Shown here: positions 17,342-25,403 of the stretch, piece by piece
How positions within the stretch are numbered: position 1 is the stretch's first letter
Layout of the letters: the number at the start of each line of letters is the position of its first letter
Assembly (NCBI GenBank): GCA_963819885.1
Contig: CAWFXV010000023.1
Span: 62,001-126,000, forward strand
Direction of reading: 5' to 3'
Source: JACVRX01 sp963819885
GTDB taxonomy: Bacteria; Actinomycetota; Actinomycetes; Jiangellales; Jiangellaceae
Length of the DNA stretch: 64,000 bases
Program-made: the position numbers and the translations under genes
Notes under the pieces: model-generated
What the model saw: only the letters and a program-made list of their open reading frames with translations
Databases searched by the model: none
What the model was told of the DNA's origin: nothing

Positions 17342-17782
17342 ATGAGCCGTTCCATCACCCTCGCCGCGGACGTCGATGCCAGCCCGTCCCGAGTCTTCGA
17401 GATCTTGACCACCACCACGGGGCAACGTGCGTTCTGGACCGAGGACTGTGACGTATCCGCAGACCGGGCCCGGTTCGGATTTCCGTCGACGCCCATCGAC
17501 CTCGAGGCAGACGTCACCGCGGAGCCGAACAAGCTCGTCCGGATGCGGGTGATCTCCGGCTTCCCGTTCTGGGAAGGATCGACCTGGGAGTGGGAGCTGG
17601 GCGAGGCCGTGCGCGCGGAGGCAGGGACCGGTGTCCTGTTCCGGCACTACGGCTTCGGCGAGGGCTACCCAGAGGCCGACTTGGGCCACACCGCACAGAC
17701 GTGGGCTGGAATCCTGGACCGGCTTGCCAGGTACGCCGCCTCTGGCACGCCACAGCCGTTCATCCCGGCTGTCGCGAGCTGA
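17342..17782 (+). CDS. SRPBCC-family protein
   Basis: Protein of 146 residues with START-like features: DASPSRVFEILTTTTGQRAF at the N terminus, a central FGFPSTPIDLEADV, and a final amphipathic helix around TAQTWAGILDRLARY. It has a good ribosome binding site (AGGAGG, 8 bases before ATG). Transcribed away from the ArsR gene and probably under the same operator. The ligand or reaction is unknown; relatives include polyketide cyclases and AHSA1 proteins. Confidence 0.75.
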   Translation: MSRSITLAADVDASPSRVFEILTTTTGQRAFWTEDCDVSADRARFGFPSTPIDLEADVTAEPNKLVRMRVISGFPFWEGSTWEWELGEAVRAEAGTGVLFRHYGFGEGYPEADLGHTAQTWAGILDRLARYAASGTPQPFIPAVAS

Positions 17783-17821
17783 TGAGCTCGGCTGGCCGGC
17801 TGTTGCTGATCGGAGGACATC

Positions 17822-18268
17822 ATGGCCGTTGACGTCCGCCCTGAGGTGCTGGTCCGCCGGCCGCGCCGCGACGTTGCCGCGTTCATGTTCGATCCAGCCA
17901 ACGACCTGCGGTGGACCGGCGGTATCACCTCCAGCCGACCAGCCCAGCCAGGGCAACTCGTCGACGGTGCGGTTGTCGAGCGGACGGCGAAGTTCCTCGG
18001 CCGGACATTCGACTACGGATACGTGGTCACACGGCACGAGCCGGACCGGCTGGTCGAGCTGAAAGTGGACCGACCATTCCCGATGCTCGTCCGCTACGAG
18101 CTCGACGATGCTGCCGACGGCACCATGGTCGCCATCCGGGCCACCGGCGAGCCCGGCCGCTTCTTTGGCTGGGCCGCTCCGCTGATGGAACGACAGGTGC
18201 GCAAGAGCATCGCCGCGGACCTCGAACGGTTGAAGACGTGCCTCGAGTCTGACCAGGCAACCCCCTGA
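17822..18268 (+). CDS. SRPBCC-family (polyketide cyclase-like) protein
   Basis: Protein of 148 residues, again START-like: DVAAFMFDPANDLRWTGG at the N terminus, a beta-sheet core and a C-terminal helix (MERQVRKSIAADLERLK). It follows the preceding SRPBCC gene by 39 bases with its own GGAGG site, so the two form a small plus-strand unit. They are not close copies of one another. Function unknown. A large stem-loop follows directly downstream. Confidence 0.72.
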   Translation: MAVDVRPEVLVRRPRRDVAAFMFDPANDLRWTGGITSSRPAQPGQLVDGAVVERTAKFLGRTFDYGYVVTRHEPDRLVELKVDRPFPMLVRYELDDAADGTMVAIRATGEPGRFFGWAAPLMERQVRKSIAADLERLKTCLESDQATP

Positions 18269-18275
18269 CTCAGCG

Positions 18276-18342
18276 ACCTCGCGTCCGAGATGATCGGCAA
18301 ACGGCGGGATCGGCGCGTTGGCGAACATCTCGGACGCGAGGT
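18276..18342. terminator. large palindrome between convergent genes (bidirectional terminator-like)
   Basis: Perfect 17-base arms (ACCTCGCGTCCGAGATG at 18276-18292, complement at 18326-18342) enclose 33 bases that can extend the stem further (GCAAACG against CGTTGGC). It begins 7 bases after the SRPBCC stop and lies before the end of the convergent MmcQ-like gene. No T-run is present on either side. Confidence 0.6.
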
Positions 18343-18380
18343 GGTCACCGCCGTGATCAGCCGCCACACGCAGCCGGCAG

Positions 18381-18753
18381 CTACGCTGGGTCGACCGGAT
18401 CCACGTCTCGGAGATACTCGGCGGCGACACGCTTGGGTACCACCATGCGCCACGCATCGATGACCAGCTCTCGCATCTCGTCTCGGTCGATCGCGTCCAG
18501 CCACACTTGGACCCAGTGGTAGCGCAGATCCGACCGGATCGGCATGAAGAACTTCTCCGGGCTGAGCCGCAACGAGCGCGGCCCGCTCCTCCTTGGGAAA
18601 ACCGAAGCCCATCGACGTCTCGTCGCGGCTCAAGGCAACGTAGACGAGCCGGCCAACGCGGAACTTGACCTGGTCCCGGACAAGGCGCTCCTCCGTACGC
18701 GGCAGCGACATCGCCACAGCCCGTACGTCGTCGGCGGTGACCATCCGCCGCAT
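18381..18753 (-). pseudogene. MmcQ/YjbR-family protein, frameshifted
   Basis: The N-terminal half (VTADDVRAVAMSLPRTEERL, then FRVGRLVYVALSRDETSM and FGFPKEERAAL) and the C-terminal half (EKFFMPIRSDLRYHWVQVWL, then VIDAWRMVVPKRVAAEYL) are both good matches to the MmcQ/YjbR DNA-binding-like family, but they lie in different frames. The join is near 18563, where CCCGGAGAAG reads correctly if one G is removed. Everything else is intact at about 123 residues, so this may be a sequencing error rather than a dead gene. The start is the ATG at 18753 or 18744. Confidence 0.75.
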
Positions 18754-18770
18754 CAACAGTCCGTACCCAT

Positions 18771-18818
18771 GATCATGTCGAGTTTGCCACCGTCGATGCA
18801 CGCAAACTCGACATGATC
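18771..18818. repeat. perfect inverted repeat, 17-base arms
   Basis: GATCATGTCGAGTTTGC at 18771-18787 is perfectly complementary to 18802-18818, with a 14-base loop. It sits between the start of the MmcQ-like gene and the end of the AHSA1 gene on the same strand. It may terminate the ArsR-AHSA1 transcript or be a copy of a dispersed palindromic element. Confidence 0.7.
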
Positions 18819-18861
18819 ACGAGAAGGGTTGGCTCAACAGGGGCGGCTAAGCGCCGACGGG

Positions 18862-19356
18862 TCAGCTCGCGGCGCGCCTCTTGAGCGATGCGAGGTATTC
18901 GTCGAGACGGTCCCAAGTCTCCGCCGCACCTTCTGCCGCACCGGATTGGAGCATGCCGTCGCGGTCCTCGACGGTGTCGTAGACAGACCGTGCGGTGAGC
19001 GTGGTCTTGCCGTCCTGCTCCTCGAGGGTCAGCGTCTCGACCGAAATGTGTCCGGGCAAGCCCTCCCATTCGAAGGTCCACACGATCCGCTCGGGCCGGA
19101 CGATCTCCCGGAACTCGCCACGAAAGCCCTGCTCTTCTGGCTCGTCGGCGGACTTGTGCACGATCCGCCACGAGCCGCCGGGACGGAAGTCGATCTCGCA
19201 GCTGGCGACCTCGTACTTGCGCGGGCCCCACCAGTTGCTCATGTGCTCACACGAACTGTGCGCCTCGAACACCAGGTCACGGGGCGCGTCGAAGGTGCGG
19301 GTCATGACGATCTCGCGGTCCGACGGGGTCGTCACGTTGAGCTTGTTATCGGCCAT
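18862..19356 (-). CDS. AHSA1-family SRPBCC protein
   Basis: Protein of about 164 residues. Typical AHSA1-family features: EIVMTRTFDAPRDLVFEAHS, then MSNWWGPRKYEVASCEID, FRPGGSWRI, and a C-terminal GAAETWDRLDEYL. I start it at the ATG encoding MADNKLNV (19356); longer frames add an arginine-rich leader unlike the family. It overlaps the ArsR gene by 11 bases. This WWGP-type protein is usually paired with an ArsR repressor, as here. Ligand unknown. Confidence 0.85.
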   Translation of the reverse strand: MADNKLNVTTPSDREIVMTRTFDAPRDLVFEAHSSCEHMSNWWGPRKYEVASCEIDFRPGGSWRIVHKSADEPEEQGFRGEFREIVRPERIVWTFEWEGLPGHISVETLTLEEQDGKTTLTARSVYDTVEDRDGMLQSGAAEGAAETWDRLDEYLASLKRRAAS

Positions 19357-19702
19357 TGCCGTCTTCCTTTCCTCGTCCCTGGAGCTCCTCCAGGTACTCG
19401 TCCAGCCGGTCGTATCTCTCTTCCCAGAAGCGGCGGTAATGATCTGTCCAATCCGCAACTTCCTTGAGGGGTTCCGCTTGCAGACGCGCCGGCCGCCACT
19501 GCCGCTGCCGGCTCCGCGCAATCAGCCCGGCTCGCTCGAGCACCTTCAGGTGCTTGGAGATGGCCGGCAGGCTGATGTCGAACGGCGCGGCCAGCTCCAG
19601 GACTGACGCCTCGCCCGACGCGAGGCGGGACAGGATCGCCCGGCGGGTCGGGTCGGCGAGCGCCGAAAACGTGCGGTCCAGCCGATCTGCGGTCGTCGTC
19701 AC
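19346..19702 (-). CDS. ArsR-family winged-helix repressor
   Basis: Regulator of 118 residues: FSALADPTRRAILSRLASGE, the recognition region LPAISKHLKVLERAGLI and the wing RQRQWRPARL. The C-terminal part (WEERYDRLDEYLEELQ) is the tail commonly seen in AHSA1-associated ArsR proteins. It lacks metal-binding cysteines. It overlaps its AHSA1 partner and is preceded by an AT-rich inverted repeat that probably serves as its own operator. Confidence 0.87.
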   Translation of the reverse strand: MTTTADRLDRTFSALADPTRRAILSRLASGEASVLELAAPFDISLPAISKHLKVLERAGLIARSRQRQWRPARLQAEPLKEVADWTDHYRRFWEERYDRLDEYLEELQGRGKEDGNGR

Positions 19703-19711
19703 TTAGCCACT

Positions 19712-19741
19712 CCGTTAAATAACCTAATGGTAAAATAACGG
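19712..19741. promoter_or_regulatory. putative ArsR operator
   Basis: An imperfect inverted repeat upstream of the ArsR start: CCGTTAAATAACC at 19712-19724 and GGTAAAATAACGG at 19729-19741, matching at 10 of 13 positions, with perfect outer CCGTTA/TAACGG. It is AT-rich in a GC-rich background and starts 10 bases before the ATG, so binding would block transcription. Confidence 0.5.
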
Positions 19742-19846
19742 CTCCACGGCGCACCGTCAAGTGGGCTCGAGGCCACCTAGCCTGCGGAGGACGTCACTGG
19801 GCTCCGGGGTGCGCTGATGCGATGGGTACGGCGGCACGCCATCGGC

Positions 19847-20725
19847 TCATCCATTCCGGCGCGCAGCCAGCTCGGCTGCGCGCTTGGTCAGGCTGGGCGC
19901 ACCGAACCGCTCCGCGAGCTCACCGAATCGCTGCGTCGGCCCGTTCCACTCCCACTCGTCGACGGTGCCCACGTCGATGTCGGTGACCGCCGTCGCTATG
20001 CGGACGAACAGCCGCGCCTCGTCTCTCGTTTCGCGCAAGGTAGCGGCGAGCGTTGCTGCGTTGCGAACCCCCGTCACGTCCCACTCGGCTGCGTCGTCGG
20101 GAATCGCGTCGACACTGCCGTACCGGGCCAGTACCAGCGATGACGACTTCGCTCCCCAGCCGGGAATGCCCGGGTAGCCGTCGGCGCTGTCTCCGACCAG
20201 CGCCAGCCAATCCGGTACCGAAGCCGGCGGCACGCCGAACTTGGTGACGACGCCGGCTTCGTCGATCCACTTGTCGTTGCGCCGGTCGTACTGGACGACC
20301 CGCTTGCCGCGCACGCACTGGCCGAGGTCCTTGTCCGGGGTGACGATGACGACCTGCTCTACTCGCTCGTCGCGGTCGGCCACCAGCGCCGCAGCGGCGA
20401 GGGCGTCGTCAGCCTCGTACTCGACCATGGGCCAAACCGTGACGCCCACCGCGTCGAGGGCGTCCTCGACCACCGGCAGCTGGGCAAGCAGCACAGGGTC
20501 CATGCCCGCACTGGTCTTGTAGCCCGGCCACAGGTCGTTGCGGAAACTCTCGATGACGTGGTCGCTAGCCACAGCGACGTGGGTCGCGCCCTCGCGGAGC
20601 AGCTGCAGGGTGGACGTCAGCACGCCGACGGTTGCGTCATACGGCGTCGGATTCTCCTGGCGTCGGGCGTAACCGAAGTGCTGCCGGAACAGCTCGTACG
20701 TGCCGTCGATCAAGTGGACGCGCAT
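19847..20725 (-). CDS. 5'-3' exonuclease (FEN-like, Pol I exonuclease domain homologue)
   Basis: Stand-alone 5'-3' exonuclease of 292 residues, homologous to the N-terminal domain of DNA polymerase I and to flap endonucleases. The acidic metal ligands are recognisable: VHLIDGTYELFR at the start, VEYEADDALAAAA near 107, VTPDKDLGQCV near 130, and the helix-three-turn-helix VGDSADGYPGIPGWGAKS near 180. It should remove flaps or RNA primers. This is a stand-alone exonuclease domain rather than a full PolA. It is not in an obvious operon. Confidence 0.88.
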   Translation of the reverse strand: MRVHLIDGTYELFRQHFGYARRQENPTPYDATVGVLTSTLQLLREGATHVAVASDHVIESFRNDLWPGYKTSAGMDPVLLAQLPVVEDALDAVGVTVWPMVEYEADDALAAAALVADRDERVEQVVIVTPDKDLGQCVRGKRVVQYDRRNDKWIDEAGVVTKFGVPPASVPDWLALVGDSADGYPGIPGWGAKSSSLVLARYGSVDAIPDDAAEWDVTGVRNAATLAATLRETRDEARLFVRIATAVTDIDVGTVDEWEWNGPTQRFGELAERFGAPSLTKRAAELAARRNG

Positions 20726-20784
20726 CGGACCATCATTGCCACCCCACCGAGTATCGGCACATCGACGACGCGGTTGATTTGCCG

Positions 20785-21456
20785 TCAGCCGAGGTTCGGG
20801 GCCGTCGGCTTCGGCACGGCCTCGGTCGTCGGCGAGGACGACGGCGTGCCCGGTTGCGGAGTCGTAGCCGGCTGGGTGGCGGTTGGAGACCCGCCGTCCT
20901 GGGTCTGCGTCGGCGTGGCCTCGCCACCACCCGAACTCGTCGGCGAGGGTGTAGGAGCCGGGTCAGCCCCCGAATCGGTTGCGGAGCCACCGAAAACCTG
21001 GCCGATGCTGGTGCGGTTGTCACCCGATCCGGCGCCGACCGGCTGGCCAGTGACCGCCTCGAATCCCGTCAGCCCCACGATCGCGATGCCGGCAGCGGCT
21101 GCCGTCGACGCCGCCAGCGCGAGCTTGTGCGATCGCAGCCACGCCCAGGACGGCTGGCGTTGCTCCGGCGACGCGACCGGCGATTCCAGCGGAGCCGTGA
21201 CCATTTCCATCGTCGGTTGAGTCTCGCTGATTCGTCGGGGCACGCCCGTCCGCACGTGGTCGTGCGTCCGGTCCAGATAGTGCTCGTACACCGCGCCAGC
21301 AACGGTGCCCACGACGCTGCCGACGCCGGCCCCGACCAGGGTGCCGGCAACTCCCAGCTGCGATGCGGCGACCGCGGAGGTCACCGAGGCCAGGCTGCCG
21401 GCCGCAACCTGGGTCGTCTTGAGGTCGATTCGCTTCGTGTCGGACTGCTCAGTCAT
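20785..21456 (-). CDS. membrane-anchored protein with Pro/Thr/Ser-rich tail
   Basis: Protein of 223 residues, no recognised family. Residues about 15-55 are a glycine/alanine-rich hydrophobic stretch (GTLVGAGVGSVVGTVAGAV), a second hydrophobic helix lies around 110-130 (LALAASTAAAAGIAIVGL), and the last 80 residues are low-complexity Pro/Thr/Ser/Gly, as in surface-exposed linkers. It may span the membrane with the tail outside. Similar single-gene membrane proteins are common in Actinobacteria, with unknown role. Confidence 0.6.
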   Translation of the reverse strand: MTEQSDTKRIDLKTTQVAAGSLASVTSAVAASQLGVAGTLVGAGVGSVVGTVAGAVYEHYLDRTHDHVRTGVPRRISETQPTMEMVTAPLESPVASPEQRQPSWAWLRSHKLALAASTAAAAGIAIVGLTGFEAVTGQPVGAGSGDNRTSIGQVFGGSATDSGADPAPTPSPTSSGGGEATPTQTQDGGSPTATQPATTPQPGTPSSSPTTEAVPKPTAPNLG

Positions 21457-21602
21457 TCCGGTCTTTCGTGATCAGGGGAATCGGGGTACCCCAAGGTCAA
21501 GTCGTGATGCCCGCCGATCGTTCCCGCGTGAGGCAATCGTGAGCAGGGTCACGTTTCCACTCGGGACGAGACTGCCGGTCATCCGCCGATGCGGCGCGGT
21601 TC

Positions 21603-22556
21603 TTACTCGGCGGGCCGTTCGGGCCCGGCCGCTTGTCCGGCGATATCGAGCCGACGACGGGCATCCGCGAGGGCGACGACCGCCTCGCGCTGCCGCTCCT
21701 GCGCATCGGCGAGATGCCCCTGGGCCTTCACCTTGTCCCGGCGCGCCTCGATCCGCTGACTGTCGAGCCAGGTCAGCCGGTCGTTGGCCGCCTCGACGGC
21801 CGCAGCGGCGTCGGCCAGTTCGAACTCGCGCTGCCAGTGGGTGGACTCGGCGGCGGCGAGTTCCTCCTCCGCTCGATGGAGGTTTCGAATCGCTTCGGCG
21901 TCGTGTTCCGCCGGGACGCTTACATCGGGTACCGGCCGCAGGCCCGGCCCGTACCCGCGCTCGGGAGTCTCATCGATGGTCGCCGCGCGAGCGCGTCGCG
22001 CCGCCAGCTCGTCGCCGACTAGCGGGAGGCGTTCCTCCACATCGTCTGCTGGGGAGACGAAGTCGACGTGGGGTTTCGGACCGAAACCACTGTGCGACAA
22101 CGGCCGTTCCAGACGTCCGTTCCGAACGGTCAACGATCCGGCCAGATCGACCAAGGCGGCCTGCAGCGTCGCCTCGACCTCGGACATCAGTTCGTGGGTC
22201 AGCCGAAGCCCGGCTTCGGTGGCACGCTGACGAGCCCGCTCGAGCAGCTCGGCGATCACCTCTCGGCGCTGCTCGGTCAGTTCTCTCAGTTGCGTACCGT
22301 CCAGCCCGGTTTGCGCCTGGCGCAGTTCGCGGCCCACGGCGGACAGCCGCTTCATGGCCGCTGGATCACGATGAGCCAACACGTTGACCAGCCAGGCGCT
22401 GCGGGTCGGCCGGCGCAGGGCTTGCAACGTCTCGGCGAACTCCCGGTGTCCAGCAGCGCGGGCTTGACGCACCAGCTCGTTGCGGGCAGCGACGAAGTCA
22501 GCCGGCGGCAGCAGATACAGCTCGCCGACGATCTCTTCCAGCTCGGTCACAGTCAT
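21603..22556 (-). CDS. hypothetical coiled-coil protein
   Basis: Protein of 317 residues, no recognised catalytic family. The first 110 residues are helical with a conserved-looking LYLLPPADFVAARNELV, then RRPTRSAWLVNVLAH. The last 90 (about 225-315) form a long charged coiled coil (DAEAIRNLHRAEEELAA). Proteins with this layout are frequent in Actinobacteria and unassigned. No membrane segment. It is followed on the same strand by the exported-type protein at 20785, but over 140 bases apart. Confidence 0.6.
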   Translation of the reverse strand: MTVTELEEIVGELYLLPPADFVAARNELVRQARAAGHREFAETLQALRRPTRSAWLVNVLAHRDPAAMKRLSAVGRELRQAQTGLDGTQLRELTEQRREVIAELLERARQRATEAGLRLTHELMSEVEATLQAALVDLAGSLTVRNGRLERPLSHSGFGPKPHVDFVSPADDVEERLPLVGDELAARRARAATIDETPERGYGPGLRPVPDVSVPAEHDAEAIRNLHRAEEELAAAESTHWQREFELADAAAAVEAANDRLTWLDSQRIEARRDKVKAQGHLADAQERQREAVVALADARRRLDIAGQAAGPERPAE

Positions 22557-22612
22557 CGTCGTTCCGGGTCAATCCAACGTGACCACGCCCGACGGTGCAA
22601 CCGCCGGGTGCG

Positions 22613-22816
22613 TCAGGACGCCTGGGCGAGGTCCGCTGTTTCCCGCGTGTCACAGCAGCCGCCCACGACGTTGTAACAGTCGACGACAAGCGAGTGCCGC
22701 AGGGAATCGTCGAGCGCGCAGGCCGCATCGGTGCAGTCTCGCGTGCCGTCACCGTGCACCACGAGGGTTCCGTGGCAGTGGTCGAGGCCCGTCTCGCAGC
22801 CCGCGCACGTGCTCAT
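22613..22816 (-). CDS. small cysteine-rich protein
   Basis: Protein of 67 residues with nine cysteines and several histidines: CAGCETGLDHCHGTLVVHG near the start, then DCTDAACALDD, VVDCYNVVGGCCD. The spacing suggests zinc or iron-sulfur binding. I believe this is a conserved actinobacterial hypothetical family, but its function is unknown to me. It is a stand-alone gene between the coiled-coil and Ku genes on the same strand. Confidence 0.65.
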   Translation of the reverse strand: MSTCAGCETGLDHCHGTLVVHGDGTRDCTDAACALDDSLRHSLVVDCYNVVGGCCDTRETADLAQAS

Positions 22817-22894
22817 GCCACCGTTGTTACCAGCTGACGCCGTCAGGCTGCGGTATTGCGGCGGCGTGTTGCCGACTGCGCTGAACCCCGTGGG

Positions 22895-23788
22895 TCAGCC
22901 GCGTTTCTTCGGCGGACCCGATCCGCTACCCGTCGGTACCGGTTTCTTGGGCTTCTTGGTCGTCGCATCGCTGCTCGACGAGGTGCGCCGACGACCGCCG
23001 GCTGGCCCGGTCGACTTCCGCTGCTTGGCCGCCTCGACGCTGGCTTTCAGCGCAGTCAGCAGGTCCAGCGGGCCGGCGCCTGCTTGGGAATCCTGGATCA
23101 TCGTCCGACCCGTGGCCTTGGCGTCGATGAGCGCCGTCAGCGCCTCCCGGTGAACATCGCGGTACCTGCCCGGATCCAGGTCCTCGTCGGACAAGGAGTC
23201 GATCAGCGCTTCGGCCATGGCCAGTTCCTGTGCCGGAGCCGAGGACTCCTCGTCGGCCAGGAACGGGAACCGAGGGGTGCGGACCTCGTCGGGCCACAGC
23301 ATGGTGGCGAGGACGAGCACGTCGGTATGCACCCGCAATACGGCGATGATCTCCCGCTCGCGCAGCGTCACCTTCGCAACGGCAACCCGCTCGGATTTCG
23401 TCAGCGCGTCGCGCAGCAGCAGATATGCCTTGGCTGCCTGCGGTTCCGGCTCCACGTAGTAGCTGCGGTCGAGAAATATCGGGTCGATCGTCTTCGCGGG
23501 CACGAACGACACCACGTCGATCGAGCGCGAGTTCGACTGCGGCAGCATGGCGAGATCGACGTCGCTGAGAACGACCATTTCGCCGGCGGCCGTCTCGTAG
23601 CCCCTGCCGACCTCTTCGTAGGGGACTTCGGCTCCGTCGACCGAGCAGACCCGCTTGTACTGCACGCGGCCGCCGTCGCTGAGGTGGACCTGATGCGAGG
23701 GAACGTTCTTACTTTCCGTCGCGACGTACAGCCGGACCGGGATCGTCACCAAGCCGAAGGAAATGGTGCCCTTCCATACCATCCGCAT
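22895..23788 (-). CDS. ku: Ku protein, non-homologous end joining
   Basis: Bacterial Ku of about 297 residues; it binds DNA double-strand ends as a homodimer and recruits LigD. The beginning is diagnostic (MRMVWKGTISFGLVTIPVRL), followed by the beta-barrel ring region (HLSDGGRVQYKRVCSVDG) and a Lys/Arg/Ser-rich C-terminal tail typical of actinobacterial Ku. I start at the ATG at 23788 since the extra 12 residues upstream are not family-like. LigD is not in the window. It coexists with recBCD further on, so this organism has both end-joining and recombination routes. Confidence 0.92.
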   Translation of the reverse strand: MRMVWKGTISFGLVTIPVRLYVATESKNVPSHQVHLSDGGRVQYKRVCSVDGAEVPYEEVGRGYETAAGEMVVLSDVDLAMLPQSNSRSIDVVSFVPAKTIDPIFLDRSYYVEPEPQAAKAYLLLRDALTKSERVAVAKVTLREREIIAVLRVHTDVLVLATMLWPDEVRTPRFPFLADEESSAPAQELAMAEALIDSLSDEDLDPGRYRDVHREALTALIDAKATGRTMIQDSQAGAGPLDLLTALKASVEAAKQRKSTGPAGGRRRTSSSSDATTKKPKKPVPTGSGSGPPKKRG

Positions 23789-23877
23789 CGCCGCATCCCT
23801 CCAACCTGAGTGACTCGTTGGCACCAGCCGTCACACGCGTCAATTGTCCCCGCGGGCTGTGGATAAATGCCACCCCA

Positions 23878-24183
23878 TCACAGGTCGAAGAAGTGCCGAT
23901 CGTGCGCCGGCACCAGGTCGACGTACTCGCGATGTTTCTTGATGTACCCGCGAACGAAGGGGCAGAACGGCAGCACCGATTCACCTCGGCTACGCACCTC
24001 GGCCAAGGCGCTGCGCACGAGTGTCGACCCGAGCCCCTGACCCTCGAATCGGGCCTCGACCTCGGTATGGATGAAGGCCAAGACACCGTGGTACGGGTGA
24101 TACTGCGTGAAGCCCGCCAGTTCGTCGTCGGCCCAGATCTCGTACTGCCGCTCGTCGGCGTTGTGAATCACCTTTGTCTGCAT
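23878..24183 (-). CDS. GNAT-like N-acetyltransferase (short YidJ/GtnA type)
   Basis: Protein of 101 residues of the small stand-alone GNAT family. The motif A region is FIHTEVEARFEGQGLGSTLV with the acetyl-CoA-binding GQGLGS loop, and the end FCPFVRGYIKKHREYVDLV is characteristic of the short YidJ-type proteins. Substrate unknown. A long palindrome lies directly upstream. Confidence 0.85.
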   Translation of the reverse strand: MQTKVIHNADERQYEIWADDELAGFTQYHPYHGVLAFIHTEVEARFEGQGLGSTLVRSALAEVRSRGESVLPFCPFVRGYIKKHREYVDLVPAHDRHFFDL

Positions 24184-24200
24184 CTCTACCTCCCGCCCTC

Positions 24201-24269
24201 CATGATCGACTGTTCAGAGGTTGCGCGGCTTGCCGGGCGGTTCAAGCAACCTGTGAACACTCGATCATG
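24201..24269. repeat. long imperfect inverted repeat, 23-base arms
   Basis: Arms at 24201-24223 and 24247-24269 match at 21 of 23 positions (CATGATCGACTGTTCAGAGG starts the left arm), with a 23-base loop. The stop codon of the upstream membrane gene lies inside the right arm, so it probably works as that gene's terminator. It shares the outer CATGATCGA/ATCATG theme with the repeat at 18771. Confidence 0.65.
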
Positions 24270-24916
24270 AGGCTGCCTTCGTCGCCTGCCGTGCTCGACC
24301 GACGAAGGACTTGGGGTCGTCGACCCAGAAACTCAGTTCGGTGATCTCCTTGTCACCCTTCGGGGTCGGCACCGTCATCGGATGCCTCAGGACGGCGTGC
24401 ACATTGACCTCGCCGGACACGCCGACCTGCAGGTCTGTTCCGCTCTTCGTCTCTTTGAACTGCAGCGTTCGCATCGACGACGGCAGGTCGCGGCGCTGGT
24501 ACACGATGGTGGCGATGGCATCCCAGGGGACCGCGATGTCAACCGTGGCGCCGTGCCGGATTCGGAGGGTCGCTGTCGCTGAGCAGATGTGGATGGACCT
24601 TGAGACTGGCCAGGAAGCCGATCATCCAGATCAGGCCCCAGGCGCTGATGATGAGCAAGATGATCCGAACGGTCTGCCACGGGATGAGCAGGTGGACGAC
24701 GACCATCTCGACCGCCGAGGCGAAGATCCACAACAACATGATCGGCGTGACGGCCTGGGAGTAACCGACGGCCTCGATGTCGGGGCTCGGGGCGACCGGG
24801 CGGCGAGTGACCCAGCGGAACAGGCTCCGGTACAGCCGCAACTCGAACATCACCGCCCCGCGGGCGAGCGAGGACACCGATCGGCGGTCGACGTCGGCCA
24901 TCGGTTGCTCACCCAT
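24265..24916 (-). pseudogene. two-helix membrane protein with PH-like domain, frameshifted
   Basis: The N-terminal part reads through two transmembrane helices (VTPIMLLWIFASAVEMVVVH, then VRIILLIISAWGLIWMIGFL) to HPHLLSDSD. The rest (LRIRHGATVDIAVPWDAIAT, on to ELSFWVDDPKSFVGRARQAT) continues in another frame and resembles bacterial PH-like domains of membrane proteins. One extra C near 24567 (GACCCTCCG) explains the break. About 215 residues in all. The start is the ATG at 24916, overlapping the MarR stop, or 24901. Probably an intact gene with a read error. Confidence 0.6.
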
Positions 24917-25358
24917 CCGTCTCGGCCAGGCGGTTGCGAAGCCGGTGGACGACGTCGCCGAGCCCCTTGGCCAGGCAGTCGAACTGCCTGGCCGGCATCC
25001 CGGCAAACAACAAGTCGGCCAGTTCGAGCCGACCCTGATCCATGACCTTGACCGTCGCGGCGCCGTGCTCGGTGAACGAGACCAGAACCGCCCGCCGATC
25101 GCTCGGATGCGGCTCTCGGGTCACAAAGCCGCCCGCGACGAGTCCGTCGACCAGCCCAGTGATGTTCCGTGCGCTGACCCTCAGCGCCTCGGCCAACACG
25201 GTCTGAGTGGTCGGCCCCCGTTGATAGAGCTCCCACAGCAGGTGCGCGCGTGAGGTCGTCAGTCCGTCTCGAGCAAGGCTCTCGGTCATGTCGTTGTGCA
25301 GCAGGATGGTCAACTCGAAGACATCGTCGAGTGCCCTGATTCGGCTAGCCGCTCCCAT
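24909..25358 (-). CDS. MarR-family transcriptional regulator
   Basis: Regulator of 149 residues with the MarR winged helix: LTTSRAHLLWELYQRGPTTQ, then ALRVSARNITGLVDGLVAGG and the wing TREPHPSDRRAVLVSFTEHG, flanked by dimerisation helices. It overlaps the start of the membrane gene downstream, which is probably its co-transcribed target. An AT-rich interrupted palindrome upstream is a plausible operator for autoregulation. The ligand is unknown. Confidence 0.87.
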   Translation of the reverse strand: MGAASRIRALDDVFELTILLHNDMTESLARDGLTTSRAHLLWELYQRGPTTQTVLAEALRVSARNITGLVDGLVAGGFVTREPHPSDRRAVLVSFTEHGAATVKVMDQGRLELADLLFAGMPARQFDCLAKGLGDVVHRLRNRLAETDG

Positions 25359-25368
25359 ATGGTGATGC

Positions 25369-25398
25369 TAGTTCATTATGTGCTTAGCTCACAAACTA
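25369..25398. promoter_or_regulatory. putative MarR operator/promoter region
   Basis: TAGTT and AACTA flank 20 bases of AT-rich DNA just 11 bases upstream of the MarR start. The location suits an operator. The symmetry is weak (5-base outer arms plus partial GTG/CAC inside). Confidence 0.3.
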
Positions 25399-25403
25399 CC
25401 CGC

